A stretch of DNA of 64,000 bases from Comamonadaceae bacterium UBA2334 (GTDB lineage Bacteria; Pseudomonadota; Gammaproteobacteria; Burkholderiales; Burkholderiaceae_C), in assembly GCA_002344885.1 (NCBI GenBank), contig DDUQ01000081.1:2329-66328 (forward strand), given 5' to 3'. Numbering within the stretch: the first letter of the stretch is position 1; every line of letters starts with the position of its first letter. Of this stretch, positions 62,738-64,000 are shown in pieces. The translations under genes and the position numbers were made by a program. The notes beneath the pieces were generated by a model. It did no database searches. It saw only the letters and a program-made list of their open reading frames with translations, and was not told the DNA's origin.

Positions 62738-63570
62738 GTGGTGCTCCCGTTGGTTGTGGTGCTGGCCGTGCCGTTGGCTGGTTGGGTGCGGTTCCATAAA
62801 AAGCTGGCCAGGTGTTCGCCGGGCAGGCTGGGTGTGTTGCAACCAGTCAGTTCGTCCTGCTTGGCGGCACGGCCGGTGATGTTGAGCAAACAGCCGCAAT
62901 CGGCGCTCACCACACAACCGGCTCCCGTGGCTTTGATGGCCGCCACCTTGTCGGTCACGATGGCCTCTGAAATGTCGGCATGCAGCAGGGCAAATGTGCC
63001 GCCAAAGCCGCAGCATTCTTCAATGCGCGCCTGCGTCACCACGTTCACGTGGGCCAGGCTGTCGAGCAAGGCGGAGCTGGTGTCGTGCACGCCCATCTGG
63101 CGGCGTGCGTGGCACGAGGTGTGCAGCGCCACGGTGCAGGGCGCGCCCTGGTCCGGGTGGCTGAAATTGACCACGTGCACCAGAAATTCGCTCAGTTCGT
63201 AGATGCGCTCAGACAGCGCCACCGCCCGGGCGTGCAGCTCGGGGTCGTCGGCAAACAGGTGTGGGTAGTGGTGGCGCATCATGCCGCCGCACGAGCCCGA
63301 CGGCACCACCACCGGCCACGGCTGGTCAAACAGGTTCAGCTGCGCCAGCGCCACTGCGCGGGCTTCGTCGGGGTAGCCGCTGCTGTAGGCCGGCTGGCCA
63401 CAGCAGGTTTGCCCCTGCGGAAAATGCACCCGAATGCCCTCGCGCTCCAGCAGGTTCACGGTGTCCAGTCCGGCCTGCGGGCTGAACTGGTCCACCAGAC
63501 AGGTGGCAAACAGGTACACATCGGTCGGTTTGGGTGGGTAGCTGCGCGCGGGCAAGCCAGTGGGGTTCAT
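62734..63570 (-). CDS. lutA: LutA-type (Fe-S)-binding protein
   Basis: A 278-residue protein with two CCG domains: FPQGQTCCGQPAY and EECCGFGGTFA, plus HTSCHARRQMG and SADCGCLLN. It belongs to the GlcF/LutA cysteine-rich family and is the first gene of the operon. ATG 63570 is chosen to match the usual family start; an in-frame extension to 63669 is rejected. Confidence 0.93.
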   Translation of the reverse strand: MNPTGLPARSYPPKPTDVYLFATCLVDQFSPQAGLDTVNLLEREGIRVHFPQGQTCCGQPAYSSGYPDEARAVALAQLNLFDQPWPVVVPSGSCGGMMRHHYPHLFADDPELHARAVALSERIYELSEFLVHVVNFSHPDQGAPCTVALHTSCHARRQMGVHDTSSALLDSLAHVNVVTQARIEECCGFGGTFALLHADISEAIVTDKVAAIKATGAGCVVSADCGCLLNITGRAAKQDELTGCNTPSLPGEHLASFLWNRTQPANGTASTTTNGSTT

Positions 63571-63941
63571 CGTCTGTCTCCGGTGGGGTAGGGCAACGGT
63601 GTGGATTCTGGGCATGTGCCGGTGGTGCGTGTTGTGAAATTTGCTTTTCTGCGCTGACAATGATTTCAAGCGCAGCGTTGGCAGCTGGTTGGGCTTGGTC
63701 GCGGCTGGTTAAGGCTGGTTAAGGCGGGTGGATGGTGTACGTGGTGCCAGTGCGGTGCCAGTGTGGTGTGCCAGCCAGGTGCAGGGGCGCACCGGGTCGC
63801 CCGCCACATGCACGCGCCAGGCCGGGTAGAGTGACGACGCACAGGCGCACCGGACTGTGGGCCAAACGGTGGCGGTTTGGTTGATAATAAAATTTGCCTC
63901 CAGCGCTTTCTATTATTGATGACATTGCTATTTTTTTATTT
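63571..63941 (+). other. Divergent control region of lutA and the next gene
   Basis: 371 bases without a supported gene. It holds two short tandem repeats (63703-63722 and 63743-63764) and, next to the right-hand gene, AT-rich DNA (TTGATAATAAAATTTGCC and TATTATTGATGACATTGC) that likely carries promoters. Confidence 0.55.
63703..63764 (+). repeat. Short tandem repeats upstream of lutA
   Basis: GGCTGGTTAA occurs twice head to tail (63703-63722), and GGTGCCAGTGC/GGTGCCAGTGT occurs twice (63743-63764). They may be regulator sites or slippage products. Confidence 0.5.
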
Positions 63942-64000
63942 ATGCTGACCAACCATTTCCTGTCTGCCGACGAGCAGGCTGACCTGACCCAGTTCACCGA
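63942..64000 (+). CDS. Start of an unidentified gene, cut by the window edge
   Basis: An ATG at 63942 after an AT-rich region opens a frame coding MLTNHFLSADEQADLTQFT and continues past the window. Too short to identify. It is divergent from lutABC, where a lactate permease, dehydrogenase or regulator might be expected. Confidence 0.5.
   Translation, partial: MLTNHFLSADEQADLTQFT

Noticed and set aside
63719..63997. 92-codon minus-strand frame at the right edge
   Set aside because: Crosses the AT-rich control region and the start of a plus-strand gene; no family features.

Overview
The window is high-GC (roughly 60-65% by eye), densely coded DNA with no rRNA, tRNA, phage structural genes, transposases or CRISPR arrays that I can see. 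Gene content (Bug-type solute receptors, MipA/OmpV, DUF3833, DUF3820, YkgJ, cis/trans fatty acid isomerase, LutABC, many LysR regulators) suggests a betaproteobacterium of the order Burkholderiales, most like Comamonadaceae. This is inference from protein families; no database search was possible.

Layout. 1-9840 is mostly housekeeping and redox: the end of a DUF3833 gene, two convergent short-chain dehydrogenases, a MipA/OmpV porin-like protein, a YdjM-type membrane protein, a DUF3820/YkgJ pair, a Tim44-domain protein closed by a strong terminator, a radical SAM/J-protein pair, a FrnE-type thiol oxidoreductase and an exported glutathione peroxidase. 10327-23642 is a long run of minus-strand genes for exported or membrane proteins. 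It ends in a two-partner-secretion transporter (TpsB) directly followed by a 1169-residue Pro/Gln-rich protein built from about 24 copies of a 29-residue repeat and carrying no visible TPS secretion domain. Upstream in the same run are a ClpP-like periplasmic protein, an M13 peptidase, an LprI/MliC/META protein, a solute-binding protein, a DUF3011 protein, a CPBP protease, a glycine-zipper protein and a protein with four copies of a four-cysteine module.

23883-34464 holds a LysR gene, the Cti membrane-lipid isomerase, a coupled pair of unknown/HEAT-like genes, a SOUL haem protein, a ChrR-like double cupin with two tiny partners, a fasciclin protein, a complete BLUF blue-light sensor, an SbmA/BacA-like transporter and a lipoprotein hydrolase. 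Photo-oxidative and envelope stress is a plausible common theme. 34667-45937 looks like a defence/stress island: two Fic proteins (the second with a substituted catalytic histidine and a striking four-half-site operator), a NYN-LOTUS RNA-processing protein, a 1290-residue methyltransferase-PLD nuclease-helicase-S24-DUF3427 fusion resembling a SauUSI-type modification-dependent restriction enzyme, a TerB-like gene, and a ParDE-type toxin-antitoxin pair with its own palindromic operator. An AlkB-type monooxygenase sits inside it.

46018-64000 is metabolic and regulatory: a LysR-controlled tartrate/malate dehydrogenase with a Bug receptor and a tannase-family esterase, a decayed fragment of a TerB-like gene, a TlpA-like fusion protein, a Cho-type endonuclease, a translationally coupled HD-GYP / PAS-GGDEF-EAL / nucleoside deoxyribosyltransferase trio, a 4-hydroxyphenylacetate 3-hydroxylase family protein, and the lutABC lactate oxidation operon. 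The best candidates for undescribed biology are the methyltransferase-restriction helicase fusion (40447-44319), the TpsB/repeat protein pair (10327-15424) and the Fic operator array (36118-36175).
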